From positions 186,001-250,000 of the forward strand of contig BSDZ01000040.1 in assembly GCA_030268105.1 (NCBI GenBank): a stretch of 64,000 nt of DNA, written 5' to 3'. Shown here piece after piece: positions 12,904-27,968 of this stretch. The DNA is from Volvox africanus (taxonomy: Eukaryota; Chlorophyta; Chlorophyceae; Chlamydomonadales; Volvocaceae). Position 1 is the stretch's first letter. Every line of letters begins with the position of its first letter. The notes under the pieces were generated by a model. The model was not told where the DNA came from, searched no databases, and saw nothing but the letters and a program-made list of their open reading frames with translations. Both the position numbers and the translations under genes were made by a program.

Positions 12904-15900
12904 ATCTTCTTTGACGAGGACAGGAGGGGCAGACGGATGGGCGTCTTGGACGTGAGGTGTGTTCTTCTGGAGATGAAGCTTCGGGATGGAGTTGAGTGGA
13001 GTGGCAGCTTTGGGGGTAGAAGCCGCCCCCTGCGGCGCTGCAACAGAAGCCTATACGTTGATTGCCTGATTGAGGGGTGGATGAAGTGCGCTGAGGGATC
13101 GGAGGGAGCTCCAGTGGGGGTTACATCCTCCATGGATTAAGGACAATTTGACCGCAAGGTGGCAGCTGCTCTTGTTGACGCTGCGGTAATGATGGTGGTG
13201 ATCATCGTACTGGTACTGCTAGTAGTTATGGTCTCGATGGCAGAGCAATCGCGGCAGCCTTGTGTTGAGCAGTCAGCGCAGTCAAGCAGAGGGTGATGTT
13301 GTGCCTCAACACCAATGGTCATACTACCGTAATCACCGAGTCCCGCCACCTGTATCTATGGCCGTTCTGTGCGTTTCAGACCGGGCTCACACTGGGTTCC
13401 CCACTCCCGTTCGTCTTTGCTGGTCTGTGCTGGCCCATTGAGATGGCTTATAACCGGACGATGTGGTGGCGGTGGTGGTGATAGTGAGTTGTAGGCAAAG
13501 GTCCTGAACATGATGGTTACAGTTCAGGAGGTGTGTTTTGGTATCTGTTGTCGAATGAGGCCTTGTCTCGTAAGCCGGCACCAGGGCCCTAGAAGGCCTA
13601 CGAGCTTTAGCCGACACTGTGCCGGGCGCCTGACTCCACTTGGCACCATCCGACAAGTTTGTGCCATATGGACTGAGCCCTCCCTGCAATCACCATCAGT
13701 TTCTGCAGAGGGGCTGTATATGGCTTGGGTTTGTGTTATTACCCGGCCAGGGGGGCCAGGACAGTGGGCAACGACCGGTTGTAGTCGGCTTGCAGTTCCC
13801 TCGGCAGCACCCCTGACAACTCCGGCGGCGGAGACCCGGTTGCGGAACGCATCCAGAGCTCAAGCTGGGAGATGAACCACCATGATTCTGTGTTGTGTCC
13901 TAGTGTCCGTCTTTGGCGGCAGCAGGATCAGCAGCAACATGAGGGCCAACCCTCAAGTGGACGGTTTCACCAGGGGGCGTGAACTACTCTCTCGTTCAGA
14001 AGCACCTTTCTGTTTTTTTGAAATTGCTTGGTACGGGGCAGTGTCCATGGTCACGGATGCGTGATGGTACTTGTGGATACTCCACGGGGATCCGAGACTG
14101 CGGGGATCAGCGCCACCCCGCCGGCATGGTCCGGACACTGATCCGGTGTCGCCGCGTCCGCTCCTTGAGCCCCTCAAGCCGTGTGGTTAGGAGATAGGAG
14201 ACGAGATGGGAACAAAAGAAAGGGTCGGTGTCCGGGGATGGGCTGTCTTCGTCTGCAGATTGTTTTGGGGTTGGGACATGAATAGGTTGAACGACTGGGA
14301 CGATGCGAGCCACACCTGAAAGCTCTGCCCTGAGGGCAACTCGAATTGGAGGGAAGAGCGGTGAGGAGTGGCGCTGTGCTTATTCGTCCATCCTGTGCCT
14401 CGATGTTTCCAAAACCCCTTGATCAGCTTGGCGTCGTTATTCCGCGCCCGCTGTGGCTGTTTTGCTTTCTGCTTTTGGCAAGGCCAATGGAAGGTTTGCA
14501 GAGGGACGCCAGTTCGTAGGGCGCGGACTTGCTCAGAGTGTGGGGCAGCAGCGTGTTTCAACAATACTGGGATCTTACAGAATACGACGCTTCTATGATG
14601 GTGGCAATTTTGGTTACCCTCGCCGCTTTCTTGGCAGCGTCCCGTGTCCTGTAGGGGCTCCTGTATGTGTAAGAAGCGGTTTGGGATGACAACCTCAGCT
14701 CTGCGACTCAAGGCCCCGCCTCTGAATGGTGTAATCTGTACACAAATTCACACAAAAGCATATTCCCAAAAGCACGAGAGAGAGGAACGGAAGGAGATTG
14801 TATTCGAGGGATCAGCCTGATGTCCGAGGACGCAGGAGCTTGGCAAACCTCTGTACTTCGATGGCTCGAAACACCCAAGGACACAGAGCACCCGGAATCA
14901 TCACTCTGCCGCTTATTCACATACATATGCAGCTGACGCAGAAGTTATGCCATTTTATCCCCGCAGGGTTCTAATCCCCCTTCCAGAGCCTAAGTCGCCA
15001 GAGTGGGGCGATGAGGTGGTGGGGGCCCCCTAGACGAATGATCGTTTAAGATGGGGGCCGAGTTGTCCGGAGCAGAGTTGATTGCAATACCGGTCATCCA
15101 GAAGATCTCTGGATGTGGTAAATGTAATGGGAATACCAATTCCCAGCGTCACCCGCTGTTGCGCACTCTGTGTTACACTGAACCCATCAATCACACACCG
15201 AGAGGTCCATTGGGCTGAATGGTTGAGGGCGTCCCTCCACCAGGAGGAAGCAGGCAAGGCGCCGCCTATTTTAGAGGGGTACAGGAGATGCTCGTGAATA
15301 CCACCACCCTGGAACACCTGTCATACACATCTTTATCCTTGCCCCTCCATACTCATCCAGCCTCATACTCCCGTCCCTTCCCGTCCCGTCCCGTCCCGTC
15401 CATTCCATTCCATTCCCCTCCCCCATTTTACGTATAATTCTTTCGCCACTCACGGCCTGACCGTTATCTTTCATCTTTTTTCCCATTTCCCATCTTCTCT
15501 TTTCCTCTTCTCTTTCTGACGAACATTCAGGATGAGACAGGACGTCATGACACAGCATGGATCCCAGAGCATAATTTGTGCCAAGGGCGCCTGTCAGGAC
15601 GGTTACGACGGTTATGACGATCCTGCACATCCTAAGTACACTTTGCACTATCATGTCGTGACAAGGACACGTGCCGGTGTGTGGGCGCGTAGTACCCTCC
15701 CCCCGACGGTCGTTCTCATCCTGGTTGGTTAACCCCCCGTCTCGGGCGACACCCTCGGTTTGCATCATGCAACAATGGCGACGACGACCGCCACCACGGC
15801 CCACCAGACCAGGTCAAATTTTAAGGTGATCCCATTGTGCGGCACCGCCAACCAAATCAGTGGTCATATCTTACATCTATTATACCCCTCATTGAGGCGA

Positions 15901-16857
15901 CAGAACCATTCCCAAGATCCTAACTTTTCCATCGTTAGAGGGAAACGGTAATGTCAAAAGTGCCGAAACGCGCATCGACAGCTTCTCAGACGAAATCCGT
16001 CCAACAAGGAGGCAGCGAGGCAAACACCATAAAAGGCTCCGCAACAGGTATCAATCCATGTCTAAGTGTTTATATTTATTGTGCGTAATGGCTGAAACGA
16101 TTTGTTTATTTCTTCAATATTCATTCATTGATTTATTTTCATGAATTGTTTTAACCTCTAAGCAGCATTGTGTATCCCACACAGAATTCGAAACAAGGTG
16201 CATGCATGCACTGAGCATGTTTTTTATTTATTCGATGCCTAATAAGGGTTTTTAATGTCGTACAACACTACTAAATATATAACTCATACATATATTGTAC
16301 AAATTGGGGTGTGCATTGCAACGTCAAGCAAAACACAAATGTACAGAAGGACGGCGACGGAGGGGAAGACGACACGAGGGGGAGATGGAGGCTGCTGATG
16401 TTATTGTTGTTGTTGTTGTTGTGGCTGCTGCTGCTGACCCCTTTGCCCGCACGTTCCCTCTCCTCCTCAATGAATATGCTACAATCACCAACAGTCACGG
16501 CAGGCAGGGATTACGACACTGCTACGGCATAGCCGGGCCAAAACCTGCCGCAAAATCAAGTACCACGTATGACACAGACGCACGCATATACGCACGCATA
16601 CACACACGCATACACAAGCCTCGCCATCCTGTGTCTCATTCCACATGACAGTACGCATATCATATCCCCGGCAACTGTCTATGCGTTCATTGGCCCGAGT
16701 TTTAGACAACAAAAAACGCAGAACCATCACCGCCCTTCGAGACAAACCTTCCGTTGACCAATCCAATGCATCGTCCGTAGGGTCACAGTTTTCAGTTACT
16801 AAAGCACATGAACACATGGACACCGTGTAATCGTGCGTATGACATGTAGTGGCGCTT

Positions 16858-17195
16858 TCCCCTTCCCTTCCCCTTCCCCTTCCCTTCCCTTCCCTTCCCC
16901 TTCCCCTGTCCTTCCCTTCCCCTTCCCCTTTCCCCTTCCCCTTTCCCCTTCCCCTTTCCCCCTCCCTTTCCCCTTCCCCCTTCCCTTCCCCTTCCCCTTC
17001 CCTTTCCCCTTCCCCTTTCCCCTTCCCTTTCCCCTTCCCCTTTCCCCTTCCCCTTCCCCTTCCCCTTCCCTATCCCCTTTCCCCTTCCCCCTTCCCTTTC
17101 CCTTTCCCCTTCCCCTTCCCCTTCCCCTTCCCCTTCCCTATCCCCTTTCCCCTTCCCCCTTCCCTTTCCCTTTCCCCTTCCCCTTCCCCTTTCCC
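16858..17195. repeat. (CCCCTT)n satellite-like array
   Basis: About 340 bp of CCCTTC/CCCCTT units with length variants and a duplicated internal block (around 17070 and 17140). The Pro/Phe/Ser and Gly/Lys/Glu ORFs across it, on both strands, are artefacts. Confidence 0.95.
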
Positions 17196-17379
17196 GAAGC
17201 ACAAAGTTCGCCACATCCTTTACTAACGGCGCGGGTTTTCATGAACGTCTTTCAATGAAATTCCGTTTCCAGGTGGAGTTCCAACGTTGTCGTACATTAT
17301 GTTAGTGCCGCGACACCAAGCATGTCATGCCGCGCCGCGCTAAGCCCCGGACAGCGCTGAAAACTCAAAACGTTGTGGA

Positions 17380-17578
17380 GGGTTAATGGAGGTTTGTTGG
17401 AGGGTTGTTGTGGAGGTTTGTTGGAGGTTTGTTGGAGGTTTGTTGTGGAGGTTTGTTGGAGGTTTGTTGGAGGTTTGTTGGAGGGTTGTTGGAGGGTTGT
17501 TGGAGGGTTGTTGTGGAGGGTTGTTGGAGGGTTGTTGTGGAGGGTTGTTGGAGGGTTGTTGTGGAGGGTTGTTGGAGG
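17380..17578. repeat. TTGTTGGAGG minisatellite
   Basis: Roughly 18 tandem units of TTGTTGGAGG with TTGTTGTGGAGG and single-base variants (GGTTTG versus GGGTTG). The Gly/Leu/Val-rich and Asn/Pro-rich ORFs on the two strands are artefacts. Confidence 0.95.
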
Positions 17579-17870
17579 GAACGCAACACACGGGGCTCAA
17601 GAGAGAGGGTTTAACACCCTGGAAGGAAAGGCGAGAAGGGAGAGGAGAGTACGGCAATCTCCGCCTTTCCGGTTGCCTCTCGTGCGTTCCATCTTTTAAT
17701 TCACCTTTTTTCCTGATTGCCGTACGTCACATACCTTGCAAGTAGGTGTCGCCCCACCTGCCCCCACCCCATCTATTCACCTTCACAAATTGGCGCCGGA
17801 GCACCGCCCTTTGCCCCCTCTCCATCACCAATAATCATTAGTAAACACAGCCAATCGGTGATTTGCTTCT

Positions 17871-17915
17871 GTTGGGGCTGCTCCGTAACCCCAAAGGTTA
17901 CAGAGAACCCCCAAC
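17871..17915 (-). terminator. 20-bp hairpin carrying a TGTAA motif in the CHIP 3' flank
   Basis: Left arm 17871-17890 and right arm 17896-17915 are inverted repeats, matching at about 17 of 20 positions around the loop CCAAA. On the minus strand (CHIP transcript sense) one arm contains TGTAA, the volvocine polyadenylation consensus, about 420 nt past the CHIP stop. A role in 3' end formation is inference. Confidence 0.45.
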
Positions 17916-18134
17916 AACCATAATCGTTATCGGTTATTTCGCAGTAACCGCTGACCTTGAAGTGGTTCAAGTGGACCCTCGGAGGTCCCTTGGTGATCAC
18001 CTCCCCCTCCCCCCTCCCCTCTCTCCCCTCTCCCCCCCCCGGGATCATCCGACACTGACAGCCGCGCCTCCACCACCTCCACCCCCACCTCCTGCCACTG
18101 CCTGCTGCAACCTCCAGCAACGGCTGCTGCTGCT

Positions 18135-18312
18135 GCTCCCGACCTCTCCTCTCCTCTCCCCCCAGCGTTTCGATGTTCGTCTGCTCTCCCCCCCTCCTCA
18201 ACCCATTACCACGGTTATGGTTATTAGTGATTGTGCTCGTCAACAGCAGTACCATGACAGAGGAGGACTCGTTTGTTTGGCCTTCCCGCCCTCCTCTCCC
18301 CCTCAACCCTCT
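18135..18312. repeat. Dispersed repeat copy in the CHIP 3' flank
   Basis: Read on the minus strand, this segment matches 35420-35570 (+) in the PPIL4 gene. Shared phrases in the same order are GGGTTGAGGGGGAGAGGAGG, GGCCAAACAAACGAGTCC, GTACTGCTGTT, ACGAGCACAATCACTAA and GGGAGCAGCAGCAG. Both copies lie in sense orientation to their host transcript. It has no coding content and is perhaps a short interspersed or miniature element. Confidence 0.8.
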
Positions 18313-18322
18313 CACGGCCTGA

Positions 18323-21300
18323 CTATTTGACCTCCCCCCAGCCCCAAGGGTGCTCCTCCAGGTACAACTCAATTGCGGCCCTGAGCGATACGTTGGGCAC
18401 CAGCTGCTCCTCGGCCAGATGTTGTCGCGTGATGGGGTCAAAGCGGCCCACCTGGTCGGTCCAAAGAGGGAAACAAATATAAAAACATAATATATAACAG
18501 AATAAACTGTTTTGCTTGCTATTCAGGATCTTTTATCTCTACTATTAGTTCTCTATTAGTATTTTAAAAAAAACATACATTACATTATAATGTATTATAA
18601 AATACATTGTAAAAAAACAGACATCAGAAAAATAAAACATCAATTATATACACTAAGTAGGAGAAGAGGGAGACTATAATCAAACAGCACCAAGGGAAGC
18701 ATGAAAGCACAGCACTCACTTTTTTAAGGTGTTCCAGGAGGGCGCTACGCTCGTAAGATCTCCCTGACGGTACGACAACTGGATCTCGGAAGATCTCCAT
18801 CGTCAACGGGCTGTTGGCAACAAAACGACCAGAGTTGGTGTCGGCTTTCTTTAAGCCGGCAAAAGGGTGGGGGCCCCAAATGTATGTGTACCGTGTGAAT
18901 TCCTAGATAGTAGTTTAGACGTTGCAAGGCTTTACACACATACATACGCACACATACACTGAGTGGCCAGAGCACAGGGCGCATGAAGTGCATTAGTTAG
19001 GAATGCCAATTTCGATCCTCAAAAGATACCATCTCAATAATAGGGTGAGCCGCGGCCCTTCCCCGAAACAAACATTAAAACTGGAGAGGCATTTGTAACA
19101 CCCTGACCTCGCCCAACATGTTCGTGATGATGAGCCTTTTGTCAGCTACGGAAGAAATCCCTTTTACAAGACGTCCACAATTCAAAACCCCCCACCCCGT
19201 TCCCCACTCCAGTCTCCAGTCCCTAGTCCCCAGGCCCACCATGTGAACTGCGAGGGCGCCTCCACCGCCGTATCCTGCCAGGCCGCAGCATTGAACAGTG
19301 CGGTCCACTCCGGCGGCAGCATCGGCTCGTCATTTCCACCACCCCCTAGGTCTCCTTGTGTTTTCGCCTTCTCTTCCCCGCCCTCTTCACCTCCCCCTCC
19401 CCTTCCCCCTCCACAAGAAGAGGAAATGCCCTGTCCGGGTTGGAGGTTGGAGGTTGGGAGTTGGGGGTTGGGGGTTGGACGCCGCAAGTATTGCCCAGAA
19501 GGGGACAGAGCCTCAGACATCATGGGGGGGGGGGAGGGGGGGTTGAGAAACACGAATGACCCCATCACCGGGAAACAATAGGACAGTGGTGGGTGGTGGG
19601 AGCCGGTTGGAGGTGGGTGGTGGGAGGAGGGGAGGGCGAGTAGAGATGGAGGACGGGAGGGCGGGTAAAGGTTATGGTTGTTGGATTATGGCTTAAAACA
19701 GACTGGTGTCGCCACCACCACCCCGGGGGAAAGGGGGTAAGGGGGGAAAGGGGGGAAAGGGGGAGGGTCCCGCCTTGACAGGAAAAGGTAGCACAAACAC
19801 ATGCCTTCACCCAGATATAGATCCCGCCGATAGGACTTTCGAATGCGGCTTCCATCGCTTTTCATTCTGGCCCCCCTCACACCCACCCACCCACCAATAG
19901 CTCCACCAGCTGTCTCCGCAGGCGCTTGGCTTGCGCCCGCCGTGCCTCACTTTGCAATTGCCACCGTTGGAAGTTGGCGGTTGCGAGCTCCCGCCAAATT
20001 TCATCCTTAATTAAGTCGTTGGCCTCACGAGCCGCATCCAGCGCCTAATCATTATTTTATTTTAGACGCCAGATGAATTGGATCGGTTGGTTGGTTAGTT
20101 GGTGGGATAACTGACCAACCAACAACTCCCGAAACGCGACGTGTACCCATCTCCTCTACCCCCTAATCGAATCCAAAGAGGTTTCAAAACACGAGTATGG
20201 CCTCTGGCTCTAAACCTTGGTACACACCACATCACACCACACGACCGCAACTGCCTCAACTGCCTCAACTGCGTTGACTTCAACTCATCTCACCCCCCTC
20301 ACCCAGACGTTGCCCCCCACCCCACCCCACCCCAGGGTTTCGCTCCCTCACTTTTGTTTCCCTGCCTTCCCCTACGCCCCCGCCCTCCCCCCTCCCCCCG
20401 TCCCCCCCCTTCCCCCGCCCTTGCAACATAACCTACTCACGTCAGGTCTTCACCACACGCGCATCACTTCCTCCGAAAGGATCCCTTACTTCCGAAACAA
20501 TATTAGATATGTAGTCCGCAAATCGAATTTCCAGAATCCGCCCTAGCCCCTCATTTCCCCATCCACCCACCCGCCATCCCCTCAACCAAAACACCTACAC
20601 ACACCTACCACACAGGAGATGCGTATTTCTGTTCCCGACGACGAACGCACCCGCCCCCCAAACCCGCGTGTAACACACACACACACACCTTCTGCAAGTG
20701 GTATGTGGACTTGTCGTGCAGCCCCTTTGCCCCCATAGCCAGGCCCACGAGGTAGTGCCCCTTCATGGCCTCCCTGCCACCGCCAGGACACAGTCGAAGA
20801 GCCGCGTCAGCGTCCGTCACGACACAGTCCCAGTCGCCGCGTTTGCGCGCCGCCATGCCGCGATTGACGTACAGTACGGCCCATTCGGGACACAGGGTGA
20901 TGGCCTCCGTGTAGCGCTGCAAAGGGCGGGGGGTAAGGGGTACGGGCCGTTGCCTGTCCAAGCACACGACTGAGAAATGCCGTTGAAATAAGTAACGAAA
21001 CAACCTCCCGAATAGATGACATGTCTGTGTGTGTGTGTGGAGAGAGAGAGAGAGAGAGCGGGGGGGGGGGAGAAGAGAGGGAGAGAGAGGGGTGGGGTGG
21101 GGTGGGGTGGGGAGGGAGAGGGAGGTTCAGTATCCCAGGCGTGGCGTGTGTGTGTATGTGTGTGTATGTGTGTATATCTGTGCTAACCCTGCCTTCTACT
21201 CGCCCTTGTCGCCGCCCTTCCCCTCATCGATCGTAATGACGGCGACCGCAACCCGCTTACGTCTTACCTCAATCGCCGCCGCGTACTTGCCCTTACTAAA

Positions 21301-21645
21301 CAAGGCATTGCCCTCAGCTTTCAAATTTTCCGCCGACTTGCGATCTTCAGGTGTCGGAGCCATCCGGGGAACCCGGGCTGCCGAGCTGGGCTCCGGTGGA
21401 AACGAAGATGGAGGTTGTGGAACAGTAGTTGTCGGTGATGTACGCGCTATGCCTTCTGTTCTGGTTCGTTCTACTGGAGATGCTGTGGAATGGATTTGGG
21501 CTGTGCTTTGAACTGCAGGAATCGGACTGTCAGAAGCAATGCCGGGTGAAGATTGCCGTTGGCTCCGGCCGTCGCCAGCCGCTCTGGGTTGCGCTGGTTG
21601 ATTACCTCCGAACGAACCTTGAGCGCCGCAAAGGCCGTTGCCCAT
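18323..21645 (-). CDS. CHIP: CHIP-type E3 ubiquitin ligase (TPR + U-box)
   Basis: Co-chaperone ubiquitin ligase (STUB1/CHIP family): the TPR clamp binds Hsp70/Hsp90 C-termini and the U-box recruits the E2. Exons in transcript order: 21645-21268, 20916-20689, 20044-19895, 19430-19240, 18810-18720, 18451-18323; 1167 nt, 388 residues, phases match. Residues ~105-200 are TPRs (AENLKAEGNALFSKGKYAA..., YVNRGMAARKRGDW). Residues 203-252 form an Arg/Gln-rich helical linker (QSEARRAQAKRLRRQL). The U-box at ~314-385 has CPLTMEIFRDPVVVPSGRSY and RFDPITRQHL. It is longer than animal (~303) and plant (~280) CHIP because of a ~94-residue Ser/Pro-rich N-terminal extension and a Gly/Glu-rich insert in exon 4. 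The start could also be a later Met (MAPTPEDRK). The exon 4 acceptor is the least certain. Confidence 0.9.
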
Positions 21646-22019
21646 TCGCAGATGGGCCGATTCGGGGGTGTTGATACGCGCTCTCGCTCAAACCTTTAAC
21701 TCCGGACAACGCAAATGGACATTAAACACGAAATGTGCCCCCATATGAAAAGCCAATTCGTTCGTATATATCTCATAGGAGGCTTACAAGTAAGTTATAA
21801 TACAGCTAAATTTTTCCATAGATTAACTATTTTAACTCTCCTTGTCGTACATATATGTCATGCCTCATAGCTATCCCAGAACGGACATCCAAACATATGT
21901 TTTTGCACGAAGTGCTTAAATGCACAGAATTAAGTAAGCTCCATGAGCTGCTGGTAATCGGTACGTCTCAATTCGCATACCGGTTGTAAGTGATAGTTGT
22001 TGTCAGTGATATAAGTAAT
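21646..22019. promoter_or_regulatory. Short bidirectional promoter region, CHIP / CIA2
   Basis: Only 374 bp separate the two divergent start codons. The sequence is AT-rich near 21780-21960. No named element was identified; promoter function is inferred from geometry. Confidence 0.5.
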
Positions 22020-23277
22020 ATGTCGGAGCTTATTAACCCTAACCCGATAGTACACGAGCGCAAATCAACTGTCAGGATAAAAGTGAGCGTTAAAATTCGC
22101 GGGTTCTTTTTGTCGTTTTCCCGGAAATCCGGAGCTCGCAACTCGTCACGTTTGCTCTCCGGGGCCCACAAACTCAAGCGAGCTGCGCTGCTTGTTCCAT
22201 CATTCCTTGCAGTCGGGTCAGCGAACTGAAGCTTCGGCGGCGGAAGGGCGGGAACCCATCGACGCTCTAGAGATCTTCGACCACATCCGCGACATCAACG
22301 ACCCTGAGCATCCGTACACACTTGAACAGCTCAACGTAGTATCCGAGGAGCAAATTGAAGTAGATGATGCTCGAGGGAGGGTCCGGTAAGGGTGTCCTTC
22401 CGTCTCTTATGTCCGCCCGGCGGGTAGTACGGACGTGGGACGATCAGCCCTTCCGCCGCCGGCTGTTCGGGTCGTTAGTTAATGCACAAAATCCTTGCAG
22501 CCATTGGTTCATGTAATGTAGCAGTTTCACAGCCTATATAGCAGTATGCGAGTCCATTCAGTATGGAAGGTTTTGTACATCTTTGGCTTAAGCTTGAGAT
22601 CAATAACCATATCCCCACATCCCCATTGTGACCCACATCCCCACTGTGACCCACATCTCCACTGACCCAGATCCTCCACTGACTCAACTCCGCAGCGTTC
22701 AGTTCACGCCCACCGTCGCGCACTGCTCCATGGCGACCCTCATTGGTCTGTCCCTGCGGGTAAAGCTGATGCGCAGCCTGCCACAGCGCTTCAAGATAGA
22801 CATCAAGGTACGAGACGACCTTCCCCTGCGGATACCCTCTTCCCCGCCCTCCGTCAGCAATTGTTTGGCCCCTGAGCCTGCCGGATCTGCTTCCCGTTTC
22901 TTCTTCCCCCTAACCGCCTCCATTCTTGCTTATTCGTCCTTCCAACCCCGTCCTTCTCGCATCACCGCCCCACGCCTCGACCCAAATCAACCGCTTGGCA
23001 TCACCCCCCCCCCCCGCCTCGGCCAAAAGCGACCGCTTTGCACCACCACCCCGCCCGCCTCATCCCGCCTCGGCCTTTCACTCTGTGCGTCCAGCTCTCC
23101 CCGGGCAGCCACTCTAGCGAAGGAGCCGTCAACAAACAGCTGGCGGACAAGGAGCGCGTTGCGGCGGCTCTGGAAAACCCCAATCTACTTAGCATGGTCA
23201 ACCGCTGCCTGGCACCGCCGCACGAGTCGGCGAATCAGCAGCAGCGTGAAGTGGGGGAGGCGGCAACAGCATCCTGA
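22020..23277 (+). CDS. CIA2: MIP18/CIA2-family cytosolic Fe-S cluster assembly factor
   Basis: Component of the CIA targeting complex (FAM96B/CIAO2B/Arabidopsis AE7 family), which helps deliver Fe-S clusters to cytosolic and nuclear apoproteins. Exons: 22020-22082, 22213-22385, 22696-22807, 23095-23277; 531 nt, 176 residues, phases match. The N-terminus [14 protein letters not shown] is family-typical, then [38 protein letters not shown] with the conserved Cys at about residue 89, and [20 protein letters not shown] with [15 protein letters not shown]. Family members are about 155-165 residues, so the length is normal apart from a Gln/Glu/Ala-rich tail. The minisatellite just before exon 3 is listed separately. 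Confidence 0.95.
22612..22690. repeat. CCCACATCCCCACTGTGA minisatellite before a splice acceptor
   Basis: About five degenerate units of the CCCACATCCCCACTG core lie in the last ~85 nt of CIA2 intron 2, running up to its 3' splice site at 22695. It is the same family as the units at 9171-9237 and, inverted, 52786-52822. Confidence 0.8.
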
Positions 23278-25130
23278 GGCGGCACTGACACCCGATCAGC
23301 ATCTGATGCTGTGGGTTGTGGGGGGCGGGTTGGGGCCGTACCTAAAACACTCGCGGAGGCGACACAGCTACCACCGCTAGTAGGGAACAGCGGCAGAACC
23401 AGTCGGGGCACACACCCATAAAATCCGCTTCATCTCCCCCTCCCCCGCCTTCCTCATCGACCACCTCTTTTACTACTACTCTTCTTGTCGTACTATATTG
23501 TGACATGGCGTGCAACGTGGTATGGTGCTGTTGGGAGTTGTCCTCAACACAATCATTGTTTTCTGTGTACGGATGGCGGATGGCGCACAACCAATGCCGC
23601 AGCAGGTTGAACAACTGGTTTGTCATCAATACACCACATCATAACGCATAACTGCATAAGGTCATTAAATATTGTGGGCAGTTTGATGATGCATTCGGTG
23701 GAAAGTTCTTTACCTCTGAATTCTGGCATTTTGATTTAAAAATTGAAAATTGAAAAACGGATGGCTCTCTGAATGATTTTTTGATCGGCTGAAGATGAGA
23801 CGATGGCGACGGATCACGGACGGATGCCCGAACGAACGGACGGATGGATTAAACTGAGCTAACCATCTACACCGGACGTACCGGGATTACCGGTATCCTC
23901 AGCACTGGTGGGGTCCTGGGATAGCTTTAACCGCAGTAGTGCACTCTGCCTGACCAGCATGCCCCTGCTTCCTGCTGATTTCAGGCCTTCGTCTTCGTAT
24001 CGTACCACTTGCCGCTCGTTACTCTGCCAGTCCTCGGCCTGGTTCAAGCAATGGCGCCCGTACCAGTAGCTAACTGCCAACGTCTGATGCAAAATGTCAA
24101 GACGGAAAACTTTTGCTGAAACGGAACAACCGCGTGCAACAATCACCTCACAAACACACACACACACACATACGCGCGCGCGCGGGCGCACACACACACA
24201 GGAACTAGTTATCCGAAAATGTTTTAATTGCAATTGTGGGGGGGGGGTCGGGGGGAAGGACTGGGGATGACGGCAAATACCGAACATGTAAATCCCGCTC
24301 GCGCCCCGACGCACACACAGGAGATGAGGAAACGGGGATCATGTTGGCGCCGACAGACCCGTGGGTCACTCAGATCGCCATAACCAGCCTTTTGCCTTTT
24401 TACGCCACGGGCTTTAGCCATCGCCACTAACTTAGTAGGGTCACTCGGATACACTCCCGACTCGTAGCCTACGCCAAACACAGTGTAGGATGCACGCACG
24501 CGCTGGCGGACAGAAAAAGAAGAGAGCCAGATTGATTCAGCAAAAGGGAATATTGGAGCCATCATACATGCATCCGAACATGCACACATCGAGCATGTGT
24601 GTGGGAATGAGAGTGTGCGACCTCAACCCGTCTCGCGCGGTAACGTACAAGTTTCTCCAATGCCTTCAGAACGCCCGGATGCTAGGATCTACTTTCTTCC
24701 TTTTCTTCTTCTCTCTTCCCCCTCCGCCATTCCTGCAGCCACAGGTCGCACACCTCACCAAGCCAGCGAGACGGCCGATCATCAGCCAACCAGCTCGACA
24801 GGCAGGCCAACAGATAGACAAGACAAAACATGAAAGAAAGCTCAAGCAGCGCACCGTACCGCCATGACCCATGGGTTCATTCTGGCCGTTACGCCGCGTC
24901 ATGTCATATGTCATATGTCATGTCATATCGCGCGGCGTGTGCGGTTATCGTCCGGACAGCTGAAGAAGAACTCCCCGTATGCGACTGCGACTATAACTCT
25001 AGCTGCTTCCTTTTCCTTCTTCCTCTGACAGCGACTGCAGCTGCATGCAACAGCTTCTTCTCGTTCTTTCCATCTATTACTTCTGATTCTTCTCATAAGG
25101 GCTGTAGCTGTAACGGCGTTGCTGAGTTCT
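23278..25130. other. Spacer with unassigned exons
   Basis: This 1.85 kb lies between the CIA2 stop and the transporter stop. Apart from the candidate minus-strand exons described separately, I see (CA)n/(CG)n tracts near 24150-24200 and no recognisable gene. Confidence 0.4.
23877..24536 (-). CDS. Candidate exons of an unidentified minus-strand gene
   Basis: Two pieces look more protein-like than their surroundings, but I recognise no family. The upstream piece begins after a good acceptor near 24523 (CTGTCCGCCAG) and reads YTVFGVGYESGVYPSDP then KLVAMAKARGVKRQKAGYGD. The downstream piece (about 24120-23877) reads VFRLDILHQTLAVSYWYGRH then LNQAEDWQSNERQVVRYEDE and ends GTSGVDG at a stop. The join between them is unclear, with a (CA)n-rich stretch in between. 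Start, first exons and function are unknown. It could be a small gene downstream of the transporter or a transposon relic. Confidence 0.25.

Positions 25131-27968
<2,838 letters not shown>

Larger units (their letters stand above)
12904..18322. other. 5.4 kb gene-poor, repeat-rich region
   Basis: I recognise no gene here. ORFs at 13510-13875 (+), 14187-14711 (-) and 15271-15804 (-) lack any family motif and have no consistent splice partners. A 35-codon reading at 13189-13296 (+) encodes a Val/Ile/Met-rich hydrophobic stretch, but this follows from simple GGT/ATG-like repeats. Within it are a CCCGT/CCATT pentamer array (15365-15420), a TTG-repeat (16403-16425), a long CCCCTT array (16858-17195) and a TTGTTGGAGG minisatellite (17380-17578). 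The part next to 18322 is probably the 3' UTR of the CHIP gene. Confidence 0.5.

Noticed and set aside
13189..13296. 35-codon hydrophobic small ORF
   Set aside because: Val/Ile/Met content comes from GGT/ATG-like simple sequence, which recurs in other 3' flanks; no independent support.
16792..17258. Pro/Ser/Phe and Gly/Lys/Glu ORFs
   Set aside because: Translation of the (CCCCTT)n array; no non-repetitive part.
17383..17745. Val/Gly/Leu/Cys-rich plus ORFs resembling membrane repeats
   Set aside because: Simple translation of the TTGTTGGAGG minisatellite in different frames.
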